A DNA stretch of 38,160 bases from Desulfuromonadaceae bacterium (GCA_030595055.1 JAUVEB010000003.1:1-38160), one strand, 5' to 3'. Numbered from the stretch's first letter, positions 1 through 8,715 are shown. Translations and numbers: made by a program. Notes: generated by a model not told the origin, from the sequence alone.

Positions 1-1
1 A

Positions 2-412
2 CCGGGGCGAACCCTGGCCCTGCTCGGCTCTTCAGGAGTCGGCAAATCGACCATCCTCAACAGTTTGCTGGGAGAACAACGGCAAAAGGTCGCTGCCGTA
101 AGCACTGCAGACGGCAAGGGCAGGCACACCACCACCCATCGCGAACTCTTTTTATTACCTCAGGGGGGCATTCTGATGGATAATCCCGGGATGCGTGAGC
201 TGCATCTGTGGGGCGATGAGGAAGATCTGGCCGAATCTTTTTCCGACGTCGAAGAGTTGGCAACAGCGTGCCGTTTCAGTGACTGTGCGCACAAAGTTGA
301 ACCGGGCTGTGCCGTTCAAGCCGCAATTGAGCAGGGACAGTTGCTGCCGGAACGCCTCAACAGTTATCATAAGCTCAAAGAAGAACTGGCAAATCTGCAA
401 CGGCGGCGTTAG
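2..412 (+). CDS. rsgA: Ribosome small subunit-dependent GTPase A, C-terminal part (5' truncated by window edge)
   Basis: Frame open from base 2: PGRTLALLGSSGVGKSTILNSLLG (P-loop), DNPGMRELHLW (G3-like, circularly permuted GTPase), C-terminal CRFSDCAHKVEPGCAV zinc-binding motif. Confidence 0.93.
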   Translation, partial: PGRTLALLGSSGVGKSTILNSLLGEQRQKVAAVSTADGKGRHTTTHRELFLLPQGGILMDNPGMRELHLWGDEEDLAESFSDVEELATACRFSDCAHKVEPGCAVQAAIEQGQLLPERLNSYHKLKEELANLQRRR

Positions 413-572
413 CCTGTTTCCCGAAGAGGGCTCTGTCGGGCCCGGCTTGCTCAAAAGTGCCGATCGCATCTCCCTGGCAAAGAGGAAAGGGAAAGCAACT
501 TACCGGTTTGCTTCCGCACCACAGGCAAAACTTAACCGACCAGCACCCTTTTCGCACCCCTCCCGTTTTAGT

Positions 573-872
573 CTAACCAAGCTTTTCTGCTACACTGCGC
601 AGTTTGTCTTCCATCGTCTGGTCACGGTCAACCCTGGTGCCCAGCTTGATGGTGGTGCTGATCCGCGGCGCCCCTTCGGTATGGATTCTTTCATGACAGG
701 CGCGGATTGCCGCGAACACCTGATCGTATTCCCCCTCAATATTGGTTCCGTAAGCATGCAGACGAATTTTCAGCCCCGCTTCTTCCAGAACCTGCTGGCA
801 GAGAGCAACATATTTCGATACCGAAACCCCGACGCCGAGGGGGACAACACAGAGATCGACAATAACTTTCAT
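573..872 (-). CDS. MTH1187/UPF0045 family thiamine-binding-like protein
   Basis: MKVIVDLCVVPLGVGVSVSKYVA...AYGTNIEGEYDQVFAAIRACHERIHTEGAPRISTTIKLGTRVDR is typical of the family; start placed at internal ATG (872) rather than the longer ORF start. Confidence 0.85.
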   Translation of the reverse strand: MKVIVDLCVVPLGVGVSVSKYVALCQQVLEEAGLKIRLHAYGTNIEGEYDQVFAAIRACHERIHTEGAPRISTTIKLGTRVDRDQTMEDKLRSVAEKLG

Positions 873-965
873 GGTATGATTCCTTGAGAGGTGCAGCGGA
901 TCCAGAGCAAGGTATAGCTGAAGCGGTTTCAAAGAGCCGTCAGCCTTGACGGAGGATTGCTCAAC

Positions 966-1000
966 AAAAAACGGGGCTGCCGTCAACAGCCCCGTTTTTT
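966..1000 (-). terminator. Intrinsic terminator (bidirectional symmetry)
   Basis: AAAAAACGGGGCTG-ccgtcaa-CAGCCCCGTTTTTT perfect stem with T tract, just downstream of the small minus-strand ORF ending at 1022. Confidence 0.85.
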
Positions 1001-1021
1001 CCTTATCGCCATAAATTACTT

Positions 1022-1204
1022 TTAGTCGATCGCTTTCGGCGCGCAGACATTTTCCGCCCGGGAGACCTTGGCTCCACAGTTGGTACAGACAAAATGTGGG
1101 GGTTCCTCAAAAAGCCTGCGGACCTCTTCATTCAGCTCTTTTGCTTTCAGTTCGCAGATATGCAGGTGATGCTTGTCAGGATCTACACAATTGTTATCAC
1201 TCAT
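1022..1204 (-). CDS. Small CxxC zinc-ribbon-like protein, function unknown
   Basis: MSDNNCVDPDKHHLHICELKAKELNEEVRRLFEEPPHFVCTNCGAKVSRAENVCAPKAID; AGGAGGA-like SD upstream of ATG at 1204; terminator downstream. Confidence 0.7.
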   Translation of the reverse strand: MSDNNCVDPDKHHLHICELKAKELNEEVRRLFEEPPHFVCTNCGAKVSRAENVCAPKAID

Positions 1205-1242
1205 AATAGTCCTCCTCAACAGATAATCCGGTTAACTATGAT

Positions 1243-1375
1243 GGCGTCGCAAAAAGTCCGTCCCCTGGCATTGCAGCAGTTTTTCAGAATCTCGACATAC
1301 TCTATGTATGCCTTCCCCCCTGAAAAACCACTAAGCCTTGTAGGGCGAAATTTTTGCTTAGCCCCCTCAAAGTTT
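1243..1375 (+). repeat. Dispersed ~130 bp repeat, copy 1
   Basis: GGCGTCGCAAAAAGTCCG...TTTTTCAG.ATCTCGACATA...CCCTGAAAAACCAC..GCCTTGTAGG.CGAAATTTTTGCTTAGCC matches the reverse complement of 12770-12893. Confidence 0.85.
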
Positions 1376-1427
1376 TTTGCGAAAACACTAACTATAGGTG
1401 TAATCGAATCCGGCGGAAAGTCAATCT

Positions 1428-2174
1428 TCAGAGCTCAATCAGTTGACCGTCGGTCACAATTTCCAGCTCCACCTCGGCCCTTTTCGCCAACATATCCGGG
1501 CCGAGGTGCGTCAACAACAACCGTTGACAACCCAATCTGTACCGTTGCTTCAGCAGGGTTTGATAATCGAGATGCCCAGGAACCGGCTGAGCAAAGGCGA
1601 AACACTCTGCAAGCAACAGGTCACTGTCGGTGGTCAACGGCACCAAAGCTTCGCTCCACTCGGTATCGCCGGTATAACAGACAACCTTGTCCGCCACCTT
1701 AATCCGCAGAGCATAAACATGTGGACTGCTGCCATGTTTGACTTGGCAACAGTTGATCTGGAAGACCCCCTGTTGCAATGGCCTTGCGGTGTCGAGCTGT
1801 CGATAAACAACAGGAAAATTCAGGCCGTCCGCCAGAACTCCCGGGTAGAGTGCCTCAAGTGCCGCTTCAACCTGTTGTTGCAGGTCCGGCGGTCCGATCA
1901 ATGTCAAAGAACGCTGCCGCCGGCTGATATACTTGGCTTCCAGCAACAAAAAGGGAATACCGCCAAAATGATCGCCATGCAGATGGCTTATCACCACGGC
2001 GTCGATCCCGGCCGGGTCAATACCGCAGCGCCGAAGTCCGATCAGACTGGAACAGCCGCAATCGAGCAACAGCTGCTGTCCGGCAGCAGCAAGATAAAAA
2101 CAGCTGTTCAATCTGCCGCCACTGCCAAAGGCATCCCCGCTGCCGACACATTGCAGCCTAACGGAAGCGTTCAT
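1428..2174 (-). CDS. MBL-fold metallo-hydrolase (RNase Z / arylsulfatase-like family)
   Basis: CVGSGDAFGSGGRLNSCFYL, VISHLHGDHFGGIPFLLLEAKYI (HxHxDH), VVCYTGDTEWSEAL, LLLTHLG. Confidence 0.88.
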   Translation of the reverse strand: MNASVRLQCVGSGDAFGSGGRLNSCFYLAAAGQQLLLDCGCSSLIGLRRCGIDPAGIDAVVISHLHGDHFGGIPFLLLEAKYISRRQRSLTLIGPPDLQQQVEAALEALYPGVLADGLNFPVVYRQLDTARPLQQGVFQINCCQVKHGSSPHVYALRIKVADKVVCYTGDTEWSEALVPLTTDSDLLLAECFAFAQPVPGHLDYQTLLKQRYRLGCQRLLLTHLGPDMLAKRAEVELEIVTDGQLIEL

Positions 2175-3037
2175 TGGGCTACCTTACCCCTTGTTGCGGA
2201 GACCTTTTGTCGGGCCAATTCTGCCTGAATCAGCTGATCAAAGGCGGCTTTGCTGCGTTGTGGCAAGCGTCGGCCGTTGACGAAAATCGTCGGGGTACCA
2301 CGAACGCCGATTTTCTGCCCTTCCTGCAACTCAGCATTGACCTGCTGCCGCAACTGCGGATTGTTCCGCGCCCTGGTAAATTTTTCCATATCCAGCCCGG
2401 CTTCTTCGGCCAGTTGGGTGATTTTCTGCTCGCTGAGTTTATTATAGTTCGCAAACAGCAGGTCATGCAGCTGCCAGAACTTGCCCTGCTGCGTCGCCGC
2501 CAACCCGGCGACTGCGGCATTCCGGGCATTTTTATGCATCCCCAACGGAAAATTCTTATAAACCAGCTTGACCTGATCCCGGTAAGCAGCCAAAACCTCT
2601 TTGAGCAAAGGAACAATCTTGGCACAATAAGGGCATTCGAAATCATCAAAGATAACTATAGTGACCGGCGCATCGTCCGGCCCGAGAGTTGGTGCCCCGG
2701 CCGTTGAAATCTGTACCACCGGCTCCAGAGCAACCAGCAGCATCTGCCGTAGCTCAGTCATTTCCAGAATCAGCCGATTCGCTCCCTGAGGCGTGATTCC
2801 CGTAACATCGGGACCGGCTTCAAAGGTTCCCCGGTATTGACCATCCGCGGAATAAAGACGCACATCCCCCTGCTCGGTCAGCACATAAATCCGCCGGCCA
2901 TCAGCCGTAGAAGTAATCTGCCTGGGCGTCGCCCCGAGATCCACCGACCTGAGCATACGTACATCAACCGTAGCGGCGACCAATAAGCTGGAACTGACAA
3001 ACAGGACGAGTACTGCCAGAAAAAATTCGCGAATCAT
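2171..3037 (-). CDS. DsbA-like thioredoxin-domain protein with N-terminal propeller-blade-like segment
   Basis: Signal peptide MIREFFLAVLVLFVSSSLLVAA; GPDDAPVTIVIFDDFECPYCAKIVPLL (CPYC), GVRGTPTIFVNGR (cis-Pro); 4-bp overlap with the MBL gene. Confidence 0.88.
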   Translation of the reverse strand: MIREFFLAVLVLFVSSSLLVAATVDVRMLRSVDLGATPRQITSTADGRRIYVLTEQGDVRLYSADGQYRGTFEAGPDVTGITPQGANRLILEMTELRQMLLVALEPVVQISTAGAPTLGPDDAPVTIVIFDDFECPYCAKIVPLLKEVLAAYRDQVKLVYKNFPLGMHKNARNAAVAGLAATQQGKFWQLHDLLFANYNKLSEQKITQLAEEAGLDMEKFTRARNNPQLRQQVNAELQEGQKIGVRGTPTIFVNGRRLPQRSKAAFDQLIQAELARQKVSATRGKVAQ

Positions 3038-3141
3038 CCACCACTCCTCAAACGGTTACGAGTAAAGACCCATTTTTTCACATTTCAGCGACAATTGCTA
3101 CGCGGTGTCATCACCTTTTTCAACGATATCGGAAAGACAAA

Positions 3142-3170
3142 AGCCGCTCCATCAGGAGCGGCTATCATTT
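3142..3170 (-). terminator. Intrinsic terminator of the candidate structured RNA / aroC transcript
   Basis: Minus strand AGCCGCTCC-TGAT-GGAGCGGCTTTTGTCTTT. Confidence 0.7.
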
Positions 3171-3325
3171 CGTGTAACTTCAGCAAGATGTGCTGGTGAT
3201 GCCCATGGAAAGAGTGTCTGTCGCCCGGATGGAGACAGACAATCCCCAGGGATGGTCATATTTCATTCAATCGGCGGCTCTTGGAATGGGCGGCACCAGA
3301 ACATCAGCACCCGTTCTGAATAGTT
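3145..3325 (-). ncRNA. Candidate structured small RNA, possibly 6S RNA
   Basis: Long rod: 3187-3214 pairs with 3278-3305 (GATGTtCTGGTGccGCCCATtccAAGAG / CTCTTtccATGGGCatCACCAGcACATC), large asymmetric internal bulge, apical hairpin TGTCTGTC/GACAGACA, terminator at the 3' end. On the minus strand GAGCCGCCGAT resembles the 6S GAGCCGAU region. Ends approximate. Confidence 0.55.
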
Positions 3326-3336
3326 ACCCATTTCGT

Positions 3337-4413
3337 TTAACGGCGCATCTTCTGGATCAGCACCAGATCTGCAAGCACCAGCGCCGCCATAGCCTCAACG
3401 ATCGGGACGGCACGCGGCACCACGCAGGGATCATGACGCCCCTTGGCCGCAAGAATTGTCTCCTGGCCGGCGTAATCAACCGTCCGCTGCTCCTGGCCGA
3501 TGGTGGCAGGCGGCTTGAAGGCAACCCGGAAATAAACCGGCTCACCATTGGCAATCCCCCCCTGCACCCCACCGCTGCGATTGGTCACTGTTCCTAAACG
3601 TTCCCCTTTTTGTACAAAGGGATCGTTGTGCGCCGAACCGCGCATCCGGGCGCCGGAAAAACCGGAGCCGATCTCGAATCCTTTGGTGGCCGGCAACGAC
3701 AGCATGGCATGGGCCAATTTGGCCTCCAGGCGATCAAAAACCGGCTCCCCCAGCCCAACCGGCAGGTTGCGACAGACGCAGGTAATGACGCCGCCAACCG
3801 AGTCTTTTTCCGCCCGTGCGGCGATAATTTCCCCGGTCATCTTTTCCGCCGCAACAGCGTCGGGACAGCGCACGTCACTGGCATCAACCTCACCGCGGGT
3901 GACCGTAATCATATCAACATCGGCGTCATGGACACCGACAGAACTGACCCAGGCAACAATTTCGATGGCATAGGTTTCCAGCAGATATTTTTCGGCGATC
4001 GCACCCGCCGCCACCCGGCCGATGGTTTCCCGGGCACTGGAACGACCGCCACCACTTGACGCATGAATGCCGTACTTGGCGCGGTAGGTATAATCTGCGT
4101 GCGAGGGGCGAGGGATCCGGCTCATCGAACCGTAATCGCCGGGACGCTGATCCTTGTTATTGATCAGCATGCCGATCGGCGAGCCGAGGGTCAGGCCATT
4201 TTCCACTCCAGAGAGTATTTTTACCTGATCGGCCTCATTACGTTCGGTCCCGAGCTTATTCCCCCCCGGCCGACGACGATCCAGTTGCTGCTGGATATCT
4301 TCTTCACAGAGAGACATACGTGGAGGGACACCGTCAACCACGACCCCGACAGCGGCACAGTGGGATTCACCAAAGGTAGAGATTTTAAAAAGGGTACCAA
4401 AATTGCTCGACAT
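3337..4413 (-). CDS. aroC: Chorismate synthase
   Basis: [115 protein letters not shown]. Confidence 0.97.
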   Translation of the reverse strand: MSSNFGTLFKISTFGESHCAAVGVVVDGVPPRMSLCEEDIQQQLDRRRPGGNKLGTERNEADQVKILSGVENGLTLGSPIGMLINNKDQRPGDYGSMSRIPRPSHADYTYRAKYGIHASSGGGRSSARETIGRVAAGAIAEKYLLETYAIEIVAWVSSVGVHDADVDMITVTRGEVDASDVRCPDAVAAEKMTGEIIAARAEKDSVGGVITCVCRNLPVGLGEPVFDRLEAKLAHAMLSLPATKGFEIGSGFSGARMRGSAHNDPFVQKGERLGTVTNRSGGVQGGIANGEPVYFRVAFKPPATIGQEQRTVDYAGQETILAAKGRHDPCVVPRAVPIVEAMAALVLADLVLIQKMRR

Positions 4414-4531
4414 GATCTTCCCTCGCTATTGTAGTGCTCAAGATCGCGGCAGCATAACAGAAAGTCGCTCCTAAGACCATTTGCAATCCATCGGAAAGGA
4501 AATGTCGGCAGAGCACAAAAAAGTGGTTTTT

Positions 4532-4563
4532 TTATCAGAAGTAAAGATTTTTACTTCTGATAA
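4532..4563. promoter_or_regulatory. Perfect 14-bp inverted repeat (operator or bidirectional hairpin)
   Basis: TTATCAGAAGTAAA-gatt-TTTACTTCTGATAA, 10 bp upstream of a -35-like TTGACC. Confidence 0.6.
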
Positions 4564-4572
4564 ATTTTTAGC

Positions 4573-4602
4573 TTGACCCGATCGTTGCGCTGAATGTATA
4601 CA
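4573..4602 (+). promoter_or_regulatory. Candidate sigma-70-type promoter
   Basis: TTGACC (4573) - 18 bp - TATACA (4597). Confidence 0.45.
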
Positions 4603-4622
4603 CTTCCTCGGAGTTGCAACGT

Positions 4623-4673
4623 ATGGCTGAAAAAAATAACCCTATTTTGCCCCTCCGCTTTATGTCTCTCTAA
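4623..4673 (+). CDS. Candidate 16-aa small ORF (MAEKNNPILPLRFMSL)
   Basis: ATG preceded by CGGAG at 9 nt, promoter-like sequence upstream, strong intrinsic terminator immediately after the stop codon. Confidence 0.3.
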   Translation: MAEKNNPILPLRFMSL

Positions 4674-4676
4674 TTT

Positions 4677-4709
4677 GCGCCCTGTTGTCCGATGGGGCGC
4701 CATTTTTTT
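4677..4709 (+). terminator. Intrinsic terminator
   Basis: GCGCCC-tgttgtccgatg-GGGCGC-caTTTTTTT. Confidence 0.75.
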
Positions 4710-4857
4710 GCCATTTGTCCAAAAACACCCTGCTTGCCGACACCCAAAAAGACGGCACTATCAATAGCTGTCGTTGATCAATCTTTCCCCCCCTAATTAC
4801 GTTATTTAAAAAAGATTTTTTATGCTAGAATATCGGCGCTGAAATGAAGGAGGTATT

Positions 4858-5538
4858 ATGGCTGATGTCACTAAATTTCTTGATGGAATCGCGAATTTTC
4901 AACAGCAGCATTTCGGGGAGAATCCAGACCTTGCCGATACTCTGTTGTCGGGGCAGAAGCCACAGGCTCTGCTGATCGGTTGTTGTGATTCAAGAGTTGA
5001 TCCGGCGCTTTTAACCAACAGCGCCCCCGGTGATCTTTTTATCCTGCGGAACATTGCTAACCTGGTACCACCTTACAGCAAAAGCAATGATTACCACGGC
5101 GTCAGTTCGTCGATAGAATATGCCGTTTGTTTCCTCGAAGTCTCCGACATTATTGTCCTCGGACATTCCGGTTGTGGTGGCATCAATGCCTTGATGGATG
5201 CGGCAAAAGGACCGGAAGCAGGTGAGTTTATCGGCAAGTGGGTCAATATTGCGGCGTCTGCACGGGATAAGGTGTTGACAGAAATGGCTGAGGAAACCCC
5301 GGAAAAACAAGCCCGTGCCTGCGAAAAGGAAGCGATCCTGGTCTCCCTGAACAACCTGATGAGCTTTCCCTGGATCAAAGAGCGGGTGGCTAAGGGGCAA
5401 TTGAGCCTGCATGGCTGGTACTACAATATGGGCACGGGGCAACTGAGATACTACAACCAGTTGTCCGGTGAGTATGAAATACTGGTGAAACGCTATTCTC
5501 CCGGCACTGCGAACTCCAACGCAACGGTCTCGGAGTAA
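4858..5538 (+). CDS. Beta-class carbonic anhydrase
   Basis: IGCCDSRVDPALL, DLFILRNIANLVPP, SSIEYAVCFLEVSDIIVLGHSGCGGINALM, LHGWYYNMGTGQL; SD AAGGAGG. Confidence 0.95.
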   Translation: MADVTKFLDGIANFQQQHFGENPDLADTLLSGQKPQALLIGCCDSRVDPALLTNSAPGDLFILRNIANLVPPYSKSNDYHGVSSSIEYAVCFLEVSDIIVLGHSGCGGINALMDAAKGPEAGEFIGKWVNIAASARDKVLTEMAEETPEKQARACEKEAILVSLNNLMSFPWIKERVAKGQLSLHGWYYNMGTGQLRYYNQLSGEYEILVKRYSPGTANSNATVSE

Positions 5539-5561
5539 ACACTCTCCGACAAAATCAATAA

Positions 5562-5597
5562 AAAGCCCCGGTCAATTCGACTGGGGCTTTGTTTTTT
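5562..5597. terminator. Intrinsic terminator between convergent genes
   Basis: AAAGCCCCgGTC-aattc-GACtGGGGCTTTgTTTTTT. Confidence 0.8.
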
Positions 5598-5617
5598 CTC
5601 GGTAACAAACTGTGGGG

Positions 5618-7528
5618 TTATTGAACCTCGACAATCCGGCCGCGCCGGACTTGTAATAGATAAGGCCGCTTGATCGCCTCGCCGAGTTCGTCAAAACCGA
5701 GCGTCCCGGAAACACCGTGGAAACCGCGCAAATCCGCCAGTTGCCGACGGAAATCGGCGCGATTAAACACTTGGGGATCATCCACCACTTGCAACAGCAT
5801 ATTGGCAGTATCAAATGCCTGGGCTCCCAAAATATTCGGTTCTTCCTGGTAAGCCTGCTGGTACAGTTCCACAAAACGCTGAACTTCCGGGTCTTTGCTG
5901 TTATGAAAAAAGCCATCGACAAAGACCGCCTGCCCCAGAAAACGTCCGGCCTGCGCAACCAGTTCCGGCGAGTTCCAGCCATTAATTCCCAGCAAAGTAA
6001 CATCTTTAAGCCCGTAAAACACCAACTGCGGGGCCAGCATGCCGATCCGTTCGGCATAGTCAGGAATGAACAGGGCGTGAAAGGGTGCCAACGGATATTC
6101 CAGTTCAGGGCGTTTGTCCGGTTCCTCCACCGGGGAACCATCTTTATTCAACACAGGCCGTTTCGGCGGCGGCTCAACAACATGATCTTCCCAGAGCAGG
6201 GTCTCTATCTGCTTGCGGAAATCAGTGATATCCTCCGGGTAACTGACAATATCGACAATCTCCCCCCCGAGCTGTCGAACCTCATCAACAAATAACTGGG
6301 CCATCTCTTTACCGAGACGGTTTTCCGGGTAGAGGACCGAGTAGGAAATATGCTGGGTGTCGGCAGCATAGCGAGACAGGCTACGGACTTGCTGCAATAC
6401 CGTCAAGGAATCACGGAAGATATAGTTTCCCCGCTGCGGCAAACCCCGGCGCTGTGACAAAGTCAGCAAGGGAACCATTTCCCGTTGCGCGCGGCCGGCG
6501 GCTTCCTCTGCCGGCGCACCGAGCAAAGGTCCGATAATCGCCATGACCTTATCGTCATCGGTCAGACTGCTGACCAGTTGCGCGGCACTCACTCCCGCAA
6601 CAGCGGTATCACGGTAAAGCAAACGCACCGGCAAGCGGGTTTTGTTATGTTTCTCAACCGCCAGATCGAGTCCCTTTTTCACCAGTTCTCCATAGGCGGC
6701 ATAGCGTCCACTGAGGGGGAGCAAAACACCGATACTGTCGCGATTATACCAGTTGTCCATGCTGGTGCGTTGCAGCAGTAACTCGGCCTCTTGCCAGTAG
6801 GGGAAGGTCACAGGGGAGGCAAGGATCGCTCGCAACAACAACCTGGCCTGCTCCGGTTGTTGCCGGGCCAGGGACCGACGGGCCAGTTGCAGCCGGGCAT
6901 CTTGGCCAATCGCCGTCCCCTGCCACATAAACGCAGCCTCTGCCAGTTCAAGATCGTTCAGTCGACTTTGCAGCAAACGGTGAACCCGCTCAAGCAGCTT
7001 CGCGGTGTTCTCAATCAGAGGGAGTGCTTTTTGCAGGAAAACCAACGATTGGAGCGGTTGCTGTAGATTAATCGCAGCATCTGCGAGGCCCAGAAACAAC
7101 ATTCCGGCATCAGCACGATTGATGCGCTGGTCAAGCAACGGCAGCAACTGGGTCCACCCCTCGGAAAAACGACCGTTGTGGATCAGGCAGTGACCTCGCA
7201 ACAGGGAGACTTCCGAGTTGCGCAAAAATTCCGGAATCCGTTCAAGGTAGAGCAGAGCATCGGGATAGCGTTTCTGGAGGATAAAAATTCGCCCGATCAG
7301 GGTGTAGGCCGGATGGAGCTGCGGAGCGTCGGGATAGCGCTGAACAAATGTACGTAACTTTGCCAACGAACGTTTCAACTCCCCCGCTTGGAACAACTGC
7401 CGGCCATGTTCGAATTCAACAGCCGCCAACGCTGTCGGCTCAATAGCAAACGCAAAAGAGGGATTACTCACCTGCATTAGGGTAAAACAGATGGCTGATA
7501 AAAGAACCAGGTTGAATATCCTCTTCAT
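5618..7528 (-). CDS. TPR plus periplasmic ligand-binding-fold protein (LpoA-like / penicillin-binding protein activator family)
   Basis: Signal peptide MKRIFNLVLLSAICFTLMQVSNPSFAFA; TPR-like N-terminal half; IGVLLPLSGRYAAYGELVKKGLDLAVE...IIGPLLGAPAEEAAGRAQREMVPLLTLSQR...VYPENRLGKEMAQLFVDEVRQLGGEIV. Confidence 0.8.
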   Translation of the reverse strand: MKRIFNLVLLSAICFTLMQVSNPSFAFAIEPTALAAVEFEHGRQLFQAGELKRSLAKLRTFVQRYPDAPQLHPAYTLIGRIFILQKRYPDALLYLERIPEFLRNSEVSLLRGHCLIHNGRFSEGWTQLLPLLDQRINRADAGMLFLGLADAAINLQQPLQSLVFLQKALPLIENTAKLLERVHRLLQSRLNDLELAEAAFMWQGTAIGQDARLQLARRSLARQQPEQARLLLRAILASPVTFPYWQEAELLLQRTSMDNWYNRDSIGVLLPLSGRYAAYGELVKKGLDLAVEKHNKTRLPVRLLYRDTAVAGVSAAQLVSSLTDDDKVMAIIGPLLGAPAEEAAGRAQREMVPLLTLSQRRGLPQRGNYIFRDSLTVLQQVRSLSRYAADTQHISYSVLYPENRLGKEMAQLFVDEVRQLGGEIVDIVSYPEDITDFRKQIETLLWEDHVVEPPPKRPVLNKDGSPVEEPDKRPELEYPLAPFHALFIPDYAERIGMLAPQLVFYGLKDVTLLGINGWNSPELVAQAGRFLGQAVFVDGFFHNSKDPEVQRFVELYQQAYQEEPNILGAQAFDTANMLLQVVDDPQVFNRADFRRQLADLRGFHGVSGTLGFDELGEAIKRPYLLQVRRGRIVEVQ

Positions 7529-7571
7529 TCGCAATCCGTTCTTGCAGGTCCGGCTCGGGCACAGGAAAGGG

Positions 7572-8687
7572 TCAGTCAAACAGATCTTTCATCTTATCAA
7601 AAAAACCTTTCCCCTGGGGATGAATATCTTCACCGCTTTCTTTGGCAAACTCTTCGAGCAATTCACGCTGGCGACTGTTCAGTTTCGTCGGCACTTCAAC
7701 ACGCAGCACCACCCGCTGGTCGCCTCGACCGTAGCCCTGCAGGGAGACAATCCCCTTACCTGAGAGCTTGAAGACCTTGCCGGTCTGGGTTCCTGTCGGA
7801 ATTTTGAGGGTCAGCTTCCCTTCCAGGGTCGGGATTTCCAGCTCGCAGCCGAGTGCTGCCTGCACAAAAGAGATCGGCACCTCGCAAATGACATCCTGCC
7901 CTTCACGTTTGAAGAACGGATGCTCTGCGACACTGATCACTACGTACAGATCACCCGGCGGACCGCCTTTGAGCCCGGCTTCACCCTCGCTGGTCAGCTT
8001 CAGGCGACTGCCGGATTCTACTCCGGCCGGAACCTTGAGTGACAGGGTCCGCTTCTTCTTGACCGAACCACTACCGCGACAATCGGGGCAGGGGTCGGCA
8101 ATAATGTTCCCTTCACCGCGGCAATCGGGACAGGGGCGGGTCATGGTAAAGAAGCCCTGTTGATAACGCACCTGCCCGGCACCCTGACAGGTACGACAAG
8201 TTTGTGCCCGAGTCCCCGGGCGAGCACCTGACCCGGAACAGGTCTCGCAGGGCTGACGACGGGGCAGCTGAAGTTTTTTCTCCGTCCCGAAAGCGGCCTC
8301 CTCGAAATTGATCGTCAGGTTATAGCGCAGATCATCACCACGCTGACCGCGACTACTCCGACGTGAGCCACCACCGAAAATATCGCCGAAAATATCGCCG
8401 AAAATATCTTCGAACGGAGTACCGCCGAAATCGAAACCACCACCGGAAAATCCGCCGGAACCACTCAGCCCGGCATGACCGAACTGGTCGTAGTTCGCAC
8501 GTTTCTGCGGATCGGAAAGAACGGCGTAAGCTTCGGAAAGCTCCTTGAACTTGTTTTCGGCCTCTTTATTGCCCGGATTCTTGTCGGGATGATATTGAAT
8601 CGCCAGGCGCCGATAGACTTTCTTGATCTCGGTATCACTGGCGTTTCTATTGACCCCGAGAATCTCGTAGTAATCACGTTTAGCCAA
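7572..8687 (-). CDS. dnaJ: Molecular chaperone DnaJ
   Basis: [45 protein letters not shown]-domain with HPD; four CxxCxGxG-type zinc motifs. Confidence 0.98.
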   Translation of the reverse strand: MAKRDYYEILGVNRNASDTEIKKVYRRLAIQYHPDKNPGNKEAENKFKELSEAYAVLSDPQKRANYDQFGHAGLSGSGGFSGGGFDFGGTPFEDIFGDIFGDIFGGGSRRSSRGQRGDDLRYNLTINFEEAAFGTEKKLQLPRRQPCETCSGSGARPGTRAQTCRTCQGAGQVRYQQGFFTMTRPCPDCRGEGNIIADPCPDCRGSGSVKKKRTLSLKVPAGVESGSRLKLTSEGEAGLKGGPPGDLYVVISVAEHPFFKREGQDVICEVPISFVQAALGCELEIPTLEGKLTLKIPTGTQTGKVFKLSGKGIVSLQGYGRGDQRVVLRVEVPTKLNSRQRELLEEFAKESGEDIHPQGKGFFDKMKDLFD

Positions 8688-8715
8688 AACAATTAATCCT
8701 GCTGTAAAAAGGCAT

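Noticed and set aside
195-887. Plus-strand 230-aa ORF overlapping the rsgA end and the MTH1187 gene
   Set aside because: Out of frame with rsgA and antisense to a well-supported gene; composition is not protein-like.
1094-1702. Plus-strand 202-aa ORF
   Set aside because: Runs through the dispersed repeat and antisense to two supported minus-strand genes.
3145-3325. SRP RNA or tmRNA as the identity of the rod-shaped RNA
   Set aside because: Lacks the SRP GGAAGGAAGCAG-type apical motif and the tmRNA tRNA-like ends/tag; the 6S-like reading fits better.
3190-3597. 135-aa plus-strand ORF over the structured RNA and aroC 3' end
   Set aside because: Antisense to aroC and spans the rod-shaped RNA; no coding evidence.
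8378-8420. Short tandem DNA repeat (aatatcgccgaa)n
   Set aside because: Encodes the [14 protein letters not shown] segment in the Gly/Phe region of DnaJ; ordinary for this protein.
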